A DNA stretch of 64,000 nt. It comes from Closterium sp. Naga37s-1 (taxonomy: Eukaryota; Streptophyta; Zygnematophyceae; Desmidiales; Closteriaceae). Position 1 is the first letter of the stretch, and each line of letters starts with the position of its first letter. The notes beneath the pieces were generated by a model. It was given only the letters and a program-made list of their open reading frames with translations, was not told the origin of the DNA and searched no databases. Positions 56,417 to 64,000 of this stretch are shown one piece after another. The position numbers and the translations under genes were made by a program. The stretch is from assembly GCA_947471745.1 (NCBI GenBank), contig CANJKZ010000955.1, forward strand, positions 2,043,501 through 2,107,500, written 5' to 3'.

Positions 56417-56748
56417 TAAGGATGTGCAAGGGGCGAACACGAACATGTTCGTGTTCGCCCCTAGACGAACACATCCGTTTGCCGAACCGAACAGTGTTCG
56501 GTTCGGCGAACACTTTAAGCAAAAACACGTGTTCGCCGTTCGCCTGTGAAGGCATGTTTGGGCGAACATCGAACACGTTCGTGTTCGTCGCGTGGCAAAT
56601 TGCAGCAGCGGCCCGAACACGAACGTGTTCGGGCGAACATCGAACACTGTTCGGCGAACAATTTAAGCAAAAAAAACAAACATGTTCGGTTCGCCTCGAA
56701 CATGTTCGAGGCGAACCGAACAGGTGTTCGCCCTTGTGCTCATGTCTA
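56417..56748. mobile_element. 332-bp hAT element, GAACA subfamily, in C2 LTR
   Basis: TAAGGATGTGCAAGG to TGTGCTCATGTCTA, with identical 8-bp duplications GTGTGCCA (56409-56416 and 56749-56756) that are Copia C2 LTR sequence. It is a near-identical sister of 19370-19701. Because it disrupts the LTR of an already young Copia, it is one of the latest insertions in the window. Confidence 0.93.
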
Positions 56749-56962
56749 GTGTGCCATATGCTGTTATGTGGGCTGTTGTTCCAGCCTGGCCCACATGTGC
56801 AACATGTGGCCTCACTTGCTAGCTTGGCAAGGTTGGCTAGCTTTGCCCTCAGCATTGAGGTGCTGCAGCTAGCCTCAAGAGTTCAACCACATATATGTGG
56901 CTTCCCACTTCACTAGAAATCATCCTTGGACAAAGAACTTGCTCTAGTCTTTAAGACTTATA

Positions 56963-57426
56963 TGAACGCACATTAGATCCATGAACACCTCGCGAACCTC
57001 ACGGAATTCCACGAACGCTGAAATTAACGCACACTCACGACAACTCGCAAAACAACGTTAACGCACACGAAGTCTCGCATTCAAACACGGACATTCACGA
57101 ACACTCGGGAACGTAACCTCTCACAAAAAACGCACATTACTCAGTAACCGTCTAGGCGATTCACGGTGGATGCGCGCACCTCACACAGCGCAAAACACCT
57201 TATTTCCTTCACCATTGGCGAATAGGCGATAGGTTGTTGTGCAGACCATGTATTGCACTCAACAAGGGCTCATTGACAAGCTCCGTCGAGGCTCTTCGAT
57301 GACCTGCACGGGCCAAGAGGCCTCCTTGGTTCCTATTGGTTCCCGTGATGAGGTGCCTCATATGTCCTTATAGGCCCATTCCTCATCTTACCATACCTCC
57401 ACTACACCACTGGGCTTGGCTTGCAG
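56963..57426 (+). other. End of large intron, no gene
   Basis: DNA rich in AACGCACA/CACGAAC patches follows the truncated C2 LTR, then ordinary sequence ending in a pyrimidine-rich stretch and CTTGCAG acceptor at 57420-57426. Confidence 0.5.
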
Positions 57427-57498
57427 GTACCTGGATGCGAATTCATTAACTGGTCCAGTTCCAACCATCATTTGCAGCCTTACTGCTCTATGGCTCCT
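57427..57498 (+). CDS. LRR receptor-type gene, exon d
   Basis: A 72-nt exon between CTTGCAG and CCT|GTAAGC. With the split Leu it reads (L)YLDANSLTGPVPTIICSLTALWL, exactly one 24-residue plant LRR: LxxLDANxLTGPVPxxIxxLTxLxxL. The G at its start completes the Leu begun by TT at the end of exon c (25633) or exon a (7710), so the phase fits across the 31.8-kb intron. No stop or shift. Confidence 0.82.
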
Positions 57499-57962
57499 GT
57501 AAGCATTTTCTCAATCATTGCATTCATTTCTTAGAGATTGGTCTAATGTTAGCATCTGCTTCACCTTCACGGTGGATGGGCATCTTTTTTTTTATCTTTT
57601 TTTTTTTCCGTGAGACAGTAGGCCAGATCAGATGTCTTCCATTCGTGAGACAGGATCTTTTGGATACACACTGAGGTTTAGCAGTTTTACAAGGCTCGAG
57701 CTTGTGACCTATGGCTTCTTTCCTATCCTATCCATCATTCCTTAATATTAATAGCACTTGCCATATGCAGTGGCATGTCAGGTTGATTCTGATTCTTGTT
57801 ATATATAGAATTATTAAATTATTATTACTACCATTATCATTATTGCTATGAATGGAATTGAACGCTTTGTCAGGACGACATAAAAGACAACATTGTCACA
57901 ACCTGCTCTCTGGAATGTGATATCCACTTTTATTCACCTACCTTTGGCCACCTACCTTTCAG
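57499..57962 (+). other. Intron between LRR exons d and e
   Basis: GTAAGC at 57499 to TTTCAG at 57962. It contains two long T-runs (57583-57607) and AT-rich sequence. No gene. Confidence 0.7.
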
Positions 57963-58034
57963 GACAATGAGAAGTAATTTTTTGGAAGGACCAGTCCCAG
58001 AGACACTCAGCAGACTGACGAATCTTCAGGAATT
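57963..58034 (+). CDS. LRR receptor-type gene, exon e
   Basis: 72 nt between CCTTTCAG and AATT|GTGAGT. It reads (L)TMRSNFLEGPVPETLSRLTNLQE(L), a 24-residue LRR matching LxxNxLxGxVPxxLxxLTNLxxL. The first G completes the Leu begun by CT of exon d, and the last TT begins the Leu completed by exon f. Both splice sites are strong. Confidence 0.85.
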
Positions 58035-59345
58035 GTGAGTGCAAGGCCGGCCTTCAAGACCACGACTTTATATTTTCCCACCCCATTGCCCCCATTGCTC
58101 GCAATGTGCCTCAGCTCAGCAACAAAATTGTCCCAACCATGGAAGTAATGAAAGTAATTTGTCATGATCGAGTAAGTAAGATTAATGAATCTGTGCCTGT
58201 TACGACATGTGATACACTTTGACAACCTCTTCCACCTTGCCATGCATGCAACCTTGTCATGCATGCGTGCAACCTTGTCATGCATGCGTGCAACCTTGCC
58301 ATGCATGCGTGCAACCTTGTCATGCATGCGTGCAACCTTGCCATGCATGCGTGCAACCTTGCCATGCATGAATGCGTGCAATATTGCCATGCATGCGTGC
58401 AACCTTGTCATGCATGCGTGCAACCTTGTCATGCATGCGTGCAACCTTGCCATGCATGCGTGCAACCTTGCCATGCATGAATGCGTGCAATATTGCCATG
58501 CATGCGTGCAACCTTGCCATGCATGCGTGCAACCTTGTCATGCATGCGTGCAACCTTGTCATGCATGCGTGCAACCTTGTCATGCATGCGTGCAACCTTG
58601 TCATGCATGCGTGCAACCTTGCCATGCATGCGTGCAACCTTGTCATGCATGCGTGCAACCTTGCCATGCATGCGTGCAACCTTGCCATGCATGAATGCGT
58701 GCAATATTGCCATGCATGCGTGCAACCTTGTCATGCATGCGTGCAACCTTGTCATGCATGCGTGCAACCTTGCCATGCATGCGTGCAACCTTGCCATGCA
58801 TGAATGCGTGCAATATTGCCATGCATGCGTGCAACCTTGCCATGCATGCGTGCAACCTTGTCATGCATGCGTGCAACCTTGTCATGCATGCGTGCAACCT
58901 TGTCATGCATGCGTGCAACCTTGTCATGCATGCGTGCAACCTTGCCATGCATGCGTGCAACCTTGTCATGCATGCGTGCAACCTTGTCATGCATGCGTGC
59001 AACCTTGTCATGCATGCGTGCAACCTTGCCATGCATGCGTGCAACCTTGCCATGCATGAATGCGTGCAATATTGCCATGCATGCGTGCAACCTTGCCATG
59101 AATGCGTGCAATCTTGCCATGCATGTGCGTAACCTTGGCATGCATGCGTGCAACCTGGCCATGCATGTATGCCTCACACAGTCAAAACCACCCGCATTTA
59201 TTTTCTGGTATTAGGACTAAACCTAATCGTCTTCAAGCCAACCTTTCTTAGGGATTTCATGGCCCTTGTTCTGTGCTCAGTGTCATTTTGTAGTTAACCG
59301 CTGGCGCGCTTTTGAGTCAACTCAAAGGTCAACCTGGGTCCACAG
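58035..59345 (+). other. Intron between LRR exons e and f
   Basis: 1,311-bp intron from GTGAGT to CCACAG. Most of it is the 21-bp satellite at 58238-59168. Confidence 0.75.
58238..59168. repeat. 21-bp satellite with higher-order structure
   Basis: About 44 copies of CATGCATGCGTGCAACCTTGY (21 bp). A 25-bp variant containing AATGCGTGCAATATTGCC recurs at 58371, 58480, 58694, 58803 and 59059, giving alternating blocks of 109, 214, 109 and 256 bp, i.e. a 323-bp higher-order unit. Because 21 is a multiple of 3, both strands stay open as 7-residue repeats (MHACNLV, ARLHACM). It lies wholly inside an LRR intron. Confidence 0.93.
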
Positions 59346-59417
59346 GGATATGTCTGACAACCAATTAAGTGGGTCCATTCCAGCCAGCTTTGGCACGTTC
59401 CCATTACTGCACCATCT
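59346..59417 (+). CDS. LRR receptor-type gene, exon f
   Basis: 72 nt between GTCCACAG and CATCT|GTAAGC. It reads (L)DMSDNQLSGSIPASFGTFPLLHH(L), a canonical 24-residue plant LRR (LDxSxNxLSGxIPxxFGxxxxLxxL). Phase fits exon e before it. The gene must continue right, since no stop, transmembrane segment or kinase exon is found up to 64000. Confidence 0.86.
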
Positions 59418-59441
59418 GTAAGCACGGTGCCTAGAAACAGG

Positions 59442-60087
59442 TATGAGCATCATGAGTAATGGAAGGGGGCATGGGTCAAAAGACCTGACCCGGGTCAACC
59501 CGACCCAATTTGGCCAGGTGAGGCAGCTTCAACTTTTCATGATACTGGCCCGACCTGGCATTACCTAGGCGGGTCACTTCTGACCAACCCACCAAAGGGT
59601 CAGGCTGACCCGAGGGCGGGTCGGGTTCCTACTGCTTTTTGTAGGGTACCCGAAAATACCTCTTATAATGCATTATACATGTTATACATTGTAACTTTTA
59701 TTGTATACAAGTTATGATTAGGGTCGAGCACGGACTGAACTCAAACGTGTTCGGTCTTACATTTTCGAACTTTTATTCCAGTCGAACCGAACCGAACATG
59801 TTTGGTCTAACATTTGTTTCAGACTTTTAAGGTTTGAGGTTTGCCTATACTAGGGCGAACCGTAAAAGTTCGGCCGAAGTTGTAAGGTTTGGCCGAACTC
59901 AGACTAAGTTTGGTTCGGGGATCATTTCATTATAGTCACATGGCAAGCTATACTCCAAACCTGGCCAGTGGTCGTGGGGGGATGGGAGCAGCTTGCAGCC
60001 CACCAGGATGTGTCTCTCCCGCGGCCCCATCTACACGCTGTCCAGACCTGGCCATTTCGTTGACGTTTTTTCATATTCTGTATCCTA
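59442..60087. mobile_element. Composite hAT-like element in LRR intron
   Basis: 8-bp flanks GAAACAGG (59434-59441 and 60088-60095) match. The left end TATGAGCATC and the right end CTGTATCCTA are weakly inverted. The interior has GACCCG-type motifs (59480-59640) and then, from TAGGGTCGAGCACGG at 59718, GAAC/GTTCGG motifs (59730-59930), suggesting one element inside another. Confidence 0.6.
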
Positions 60088-60133
60088 GAAACAGGCGATA
60101 CTTAGGCAAAACGGAATGTTGCTCAATGTTTTT

Positions 60134-60621
60134 TGAAGAAAATGGATCGGTGAACTTATGGCACGATAGGAAGAAGAAATATCCTTAGCAAGAAAATGGT
60201 ATAAGTCTTAAAGACTAGAGCAAGATCTTTGTCCAAGGATGATTTCTAGTGAAGTGGGAAGCCACATATATGTGGTTGAACTCTTGAGGCTAGCTGCAGC
60301 ACCTCAATGCTGAGGGCAAGGCTAGCCAACCTTGCCAAGCTAGCAAGTGAGGCCACATGTTGCACATGTGGGCCAGGCTGGAACAACAGCCCACATAACA
60401 GCATATGGCACACCATAGAGGCCAGCAAGGTGAGTGTGGGATGAGTGGACAGGTGGCAATGCCAACTGTGACCACACTTCACTGTGGTGGAGTGTGGTGG
60501 AGTGTGGACATGTAATGTGGGGCATAAGGAGAATGGAAAGTGCAGCTGCTGAGAATTGAACCCACGACCTCTAAGACTGAAGGTGAGAATCCACCCTCCG
60601 GGACATACTTGCTGCACAACA
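60134..60621 (-). mobile_element. Solo LTR, Copia family C
   Basis: A full 488-bp family C LTR (TGAAGAAAATGG...TGCTGCACAACA on plus) without any internal region. Flanking 5-mers are TTTTT and CTTTT, a possible target duplication with one mismatch. It is a product of LTR-LTR recombination and is similar in age to C1 and C2. Confidence 0.85.
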
Positions 60622-60639
60622 CTTTTCAAACGACTGCCT

Positions 60640-60755
60640 GGGCTGAGCTAGAGTTGAGCAGGTGCCCCACGCGGGTGGGGCCGGCCCGATCCGACCCGTG
60701 GTTTAGCACGGGTCGGGGCAGTGTTTTCATTTGCGTGCCCCGTACGGGTTGACCC
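60640..60755. mobile_element. hAT-like fragment, GACCCG subfamily, cut by Copia B2
   Basis: CTAGAGTTGAGCAGGTGCCCC resembles a hAT end and is followed by GGCCCGATCCGACCCG motifs. It ends at 60756, where the B2 LTR starts. Confidence 0.45.
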
Positions 60756-62274
60756 TGATAGAATTGGAACTGAACTGATTGCTTGATAAGGAAGGCACTA
60801 GGCCTTAAGTACAAACAGGGTTGGGTTGAGCAAAGCTAGGGAAAGGATGGGATGGGAATCCTAGCAAATCTCCAATTGGTGAGTTGGCAGATTTGCAGGA
60901 TTACGAGGGAATCCCAACCAGATAGGGTTGGGATTACAAATCTACACCCAACCTACAAAGTAACCTAACCGATATAGAATATAGCACAAAGTGTTGACTG
61001 ACTATTTCTAACACACCCCCTAGGCTGACAACACTTCAGCCACATGGCGGCCCAACACCCATGGACGAGAGGAGGCGGTAGTGGTCTTGGCGAACAAGAG
61101 ACTTGGTAAACAAGTCAGCAAGGTTGCAGTCGGAAGCAATGTGTTCAGCCTTCAGCTGCTCGCGCTGCACCAGCTCACGAAGAAAGTAGTGACGGACCTC
61201 AATGTGCTTGGTGCGGCCGTGGAAGACGGGGTCCTTTGTGAGTTGAATGGTGCTCTCGTTGTCACACCAAAGCGTTGGGGCTGGTTGAGGATACCCAAGT
61301 TTTGCCAGCAAGAAGGAGAGCCAACGGGCCTCTTGGGCAGCCATGGTCCCGGCATACAGCTCTGCCTCACAGGTCGACAGTGAGACGGAAGACGACCGAG
61401 TGGAGCGCCAACTGACAACCCCACTGCCAAGGGTAAAGCAATATCCTTGGGAAGAGCGCCGATCACTCTGGTCATCAGCATAGGACGAGTCACTGTACCC
61501 CTCAAGGCGAACAGGGGAAGAGCCGCCAAGAGTGAGCACATAGTCCTGTGTGCCTTTGAGATAGCGGAGGACCCGCTTGGCGGCAGACCAGTGGTGGCTC
61601 GTGAAGCGACCAGGTGCAACGTAGCGAGACAGGACACTGACTGGATAGGCCAAATCTGGTCGAGTGCACATCATCGCGTACATGAGGGAACCGACGAGCT
61701 CGGGGTAAGCCTCATCACAGGGCTCAGGTGAGGGAACAGAGGGTGCAGTGAGTTGGTGCTGCAGAGAGAGTGGGGTGGGCATTGAAGCTGCTTCCTGCAT
61801 CTTAAACCTGGTCAGAACGTTGTTGATGTAGAACTTCTGCGAGAGGGTGATGGTGCGGGCCGTGCGATCACGTGTGATTTCCATGCCCAGATAGTTCGTC
61901 AGTTTCCCAAGATCCTTCATAGCCAGCTTCTCACCAAGTGCGGTTTTGACTGCTGCCAGCTCAGTCTGATCCTTGGTGACAAGGATCATGTCATCGACAT
62001 AAACCAAGATGAAGAAGCGGGATGGTGTTGCTCGGATGAAGAGGCTGGGGTCAGAGGTGGATGGGTGAAAGTCGAGGGACCCTAAGGTGCTCTTGAGCTT
62101 GTTGTGCCATTCCCGGGGTGCTTGCTTGAGGCCATAGACTGATCGATTCAGCTTCCATACAGTGCCTGGTGGAAAAGGAGCTGGAAATCCTTCGGGCCGC
62201 TCCATGTAGATTTCCTCTCGAAGGATCCCTTGCAGAAACGCAGAGGACACATCCATGCAGTCAACCTCCATGTC
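60756..62274 (-). mobile_element. Copia fragment B2 (3' part of family B)
   Basis: Fossil Copia, minus strand. The 3' LTR is 60756-61013 (258 bp), and the coding portion 61036-62271 covers the second half of reverse transcriptase and RNase H (FILVYVDDMILV, CDNESTIQLTKDPV). It is almost identical to B1 over its whole length. The 5' two thirds and 5' LTR are absent. At 62275 it gives way abruptly to family F LTR sequence. Young but truncated. Confidence 0.93.
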
Positions 62275-62837
62275 ATCAGCAAGGTTCTGAGAGGATATTT
62301 TTGAACACGATCGGAATCGTCCACCATGGTGGGAAAATTGGCGAGGCAGATAGAGGTGAGCTCACGAAGGACGGCGATAATGCTGATAGGACTCTAGGAC
62401 TAAAAGAGCTTAGTGGCGTAGCCAAGAATTGCCTTGTCATAACGCATTTGAGACAGCAGAGGAAGGAGAGTGGGTAAGCAAGTATGACCTGGTGGGCGTG
62501 TGCATTTGTGTAGAAAAAACAGAAGCTGTTGCTTGAAAGGCTTGAAAAAGGAGCAGTAAAGAAAAAAACGAAATGAATACTACTGGCAAAATATGAGCTC
62601 AAGGCTCTTTAAGTACATCAAGTTCTAACATGGTATCAGATCTCTTCAAACGCACACGCGTATCGTGATCCTCCTATCTCTGCGGACTCTTGTCCTGAAT
62701 TCTTCGGCGTAGCCGCCATCAATTCCGTCGCCGGCGATTCGCGACATTTGTGGCCGGAAACTTTCCCGCGCCACTCTCCCTACACTCTCGACAACTTCCG
62801 CGACTTCTTTGGTAAGCGCATCATCGGCACTTTCACT

Positions 62838-63791
62838 TAGGGATGAGCAAGGGGCAAACACGAACGTGTTCGCGTTTGCCCCAGCTCGAACACTGCCGTT
62901 CGGCGAACCGAACACTGTTCGGTTCGCCGAACACCTTTTACAAAAAAGGGTGTTCGATGTTCGCCTGTGAGGGCGAACATCTTGCATGCTAAGGCGAACA
63001 CGAACGTGTTGGGGGCGAACACGTTCGTGTTCGCCCCTGGGCATCCTTTGTTACGCTCAAAATACGCAACGGCGGGCAGGGGAATTGCGGGAAATTGGGC
63101 CGGATCTGCATTTTGCGAGATCTAGTTACGGATCCATAGTTTTTTTAATCCAGCTCGCCACCTGGATTTCCCCTCACGTAAGGCGAAACACTCTCCCCGT
63201 TCTATATCTACGAAAGTTGCGATTGCTCGCCAACCCCCCACAACCCCCCAACTCACAAAATATGTGAACGCTATTCCTCTCAATCCCATGCATACGAAAT
63301 TTGCGAATGCTTACCGTCAACCCTCAACTTACGAGATTCTGCGGTATCCCTGTCTAATCTTTTCCCGAAATCCTAAATCTCGCATACCCATGTCTAGACA
63401 GACTAACCTACGGTAACTACTTAATTACGCTAAGTCCTAATGAGGTGATAACGGCGTGATGTGTGGGGGGCGTGGTAGTAATGGCTGCTGCTGAATAGTG
63501 CGACTAAGTTTGAGCTCAGATTTGAGCTCAAACAGAATGTCCCGCAACGTAAATTGTAGATCGCGGGACAGTCGCGTCGAACACATTCGTGTTCGTTTTT
63601 GCCCCGAAACGAGCACGAACGCGTTCGTGTTCGACGCGGCTCGGCAGAAGTAGCGGGGCGAACACCGAACATGTTCGGGCGAACACCGAACACATTCGCC
63701 CCGAACGAATTAGGCAAAAAAAAAAAAGTTCGGTTCGCCTCAACATGTTCGAGGCGAACCGAACAGGTGTTCGAGATTTTGCTCAAGCCTA
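62838..63791. mobile_element. 954-bp non-autonomous hAT element, GAACA subfamily
   Basis: TAGGGATGAGCAAGGGG at the left end and ATTTTGCTCAAGCCTA at the right, with identical 8-bp duplications CTTTCACT (62830-62837 and 63792-63799). GAACAC/GTGTTCG arrays occupy both ends (62855-63035 and 63570-63775). The central 500 bp is unrelated unique DNA with no recognisable protein. Confidence 0.9.
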
Positions 63792-63837
63792 CTTTCACTA
63801 ATCGCGTTTTAACCCTAAAAATCGTTCCCGCCAATTC

Positions 63838-64000
63838 TTCTCGTCGGGCCGTCGCCCGTCGCCCGTCGCCCTGCAGCTTCTCGTCGGGCCGTCGACCGTC
63901 GCCCTGCAGCTTCTCATCGGGCCGCCGCCCGTCGCCCTGCAGGTTCTCGTCGGGCCGCCGCCCGTCGCCCTGCAGCTTCTCGTCGGGCTGTCGCCCGTCG
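63838..64000. repeat. 33-bp tandem repeats in element F leader
   Basis: Units landmarked by TCTCGTCGGGCC and GTCGCCCTGCAG recur at 63841, 63881, 63914, 63947 and on to the window edge, with a 33-bp period (the first unit is 40 bp). Confidence 0.88.

Larger units (their letters stand above)
37515..56962 (+). mobile_element. Copia LTR element C2 with three nested insertions
   Basis: Fossil Copia, plus strand, family C. The 5' LTR is 37515-38001 (487 bp), followed by TGCTATCAGAGC as primer-binding site. The gag start is near 38046. The coding region is split by B1 (38168-43982) and by D (47612-55445) and ends at 56166. The 3' LTR starts at 56201, is split by a hAT element (56417-56748), and its last part is missing. 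It is broken by these insertions plus a few smaller breaks. It is nearly identical to C1, so it is recent, and B1, D and the hAT element are younger still. The domains are as in C1. Confidence 0.93.
62275..64000 (+). mobile_element. Copia-type LTR element F, 5' part
   Basis: An LTR ending AAGTTCTAACA at 62629 is followed by TGGTATCAGAT (primer-binding site) and a leader with GC-rich 33-bp repeats (63838-64000). The LTR start is missing at the junction with B2. A 954-bp hAT element sits in the leader. Coding DNA, if any, lies beyond the window. Assignment to Copia is by the primer site and resemblance to leaders of B and D. Confidence 0.6.

Noticed and set aside
58185-59214. MHACNLV/ARLHACM repeat proteins
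   Set aside because: The 21-bp unit is divisible by three and contains no stop, so openness is automatic. The array lies inside a well-supported intron.

Overview
The window looks like repeat-rich nuclear DNA of a streptophyte. Introns are GT-AG, leucine-rich-repeat (LRR) exons are mostly 72 nt and start and end in the same codon phase as in plant receptor kinases, and Copia elements have plant-type primer-binding sites. From general familiarity with their Copia proteins I lean towards a charophyte alga such as Closterium, but nothing here proves the genus.

Host genes are thin. At 79-672 (+) lie the last two coding exons of a receptor-like kinase. A second, spread-out LRR receptor-type gene (+) follows: exons at 7609-7710, 25559-25633, 57427-57498, 57963-58034 and 59346-59417 all fit one another in phase, with a candidate exon at 25335-25433 and a decayed one ending at 36001. 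Its two large introns (about 17.8 and 31.8 kb) hold most of the mobile DNA in the window. No transmembrane or kinase exon of this second gene is seen before base 64000.

Mobile DNA: (1) degenerate DNA transposases, a hAT remnant at 1500-2890 (-) and a PIF/Harbinger element at 10540-13356. (2) At least nine non-autonomous hAT-type elements with 8-bp target duplications and TAGG-ATGAGCA-like ends, filled with short motifs that differ by subfamily (GAACA/GTTCG, GACCCG, GAGTCGA, AAAACGG). (3) Copia LTR elements of several families. C2 (37515-56962) is a three-level nest: it carries B1 (38168-43982), D (47612-55445) and a hAT element (56417-56748), each with target duplications. C1, B2, E, F, G, H and a solo LTR are partial. 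(4) A 345-bp TRIM inside G and a 364-bp MITE with 19-bp inverted ends.

Tandem repeats are abundant: 11-bp (6430-7262), 19-bp, 20-bp, 30-bp (25613-26285) and 21-bp with higher-order structure (58238-59168), plus GC-rich arrays in the 5' leaders of three Copia families. The 30-bp array begins on the 3' end of an LRR exon and appears to be an amplification of that exon-intron junction.

No rRNA, tRNA or CRISPR array was found.
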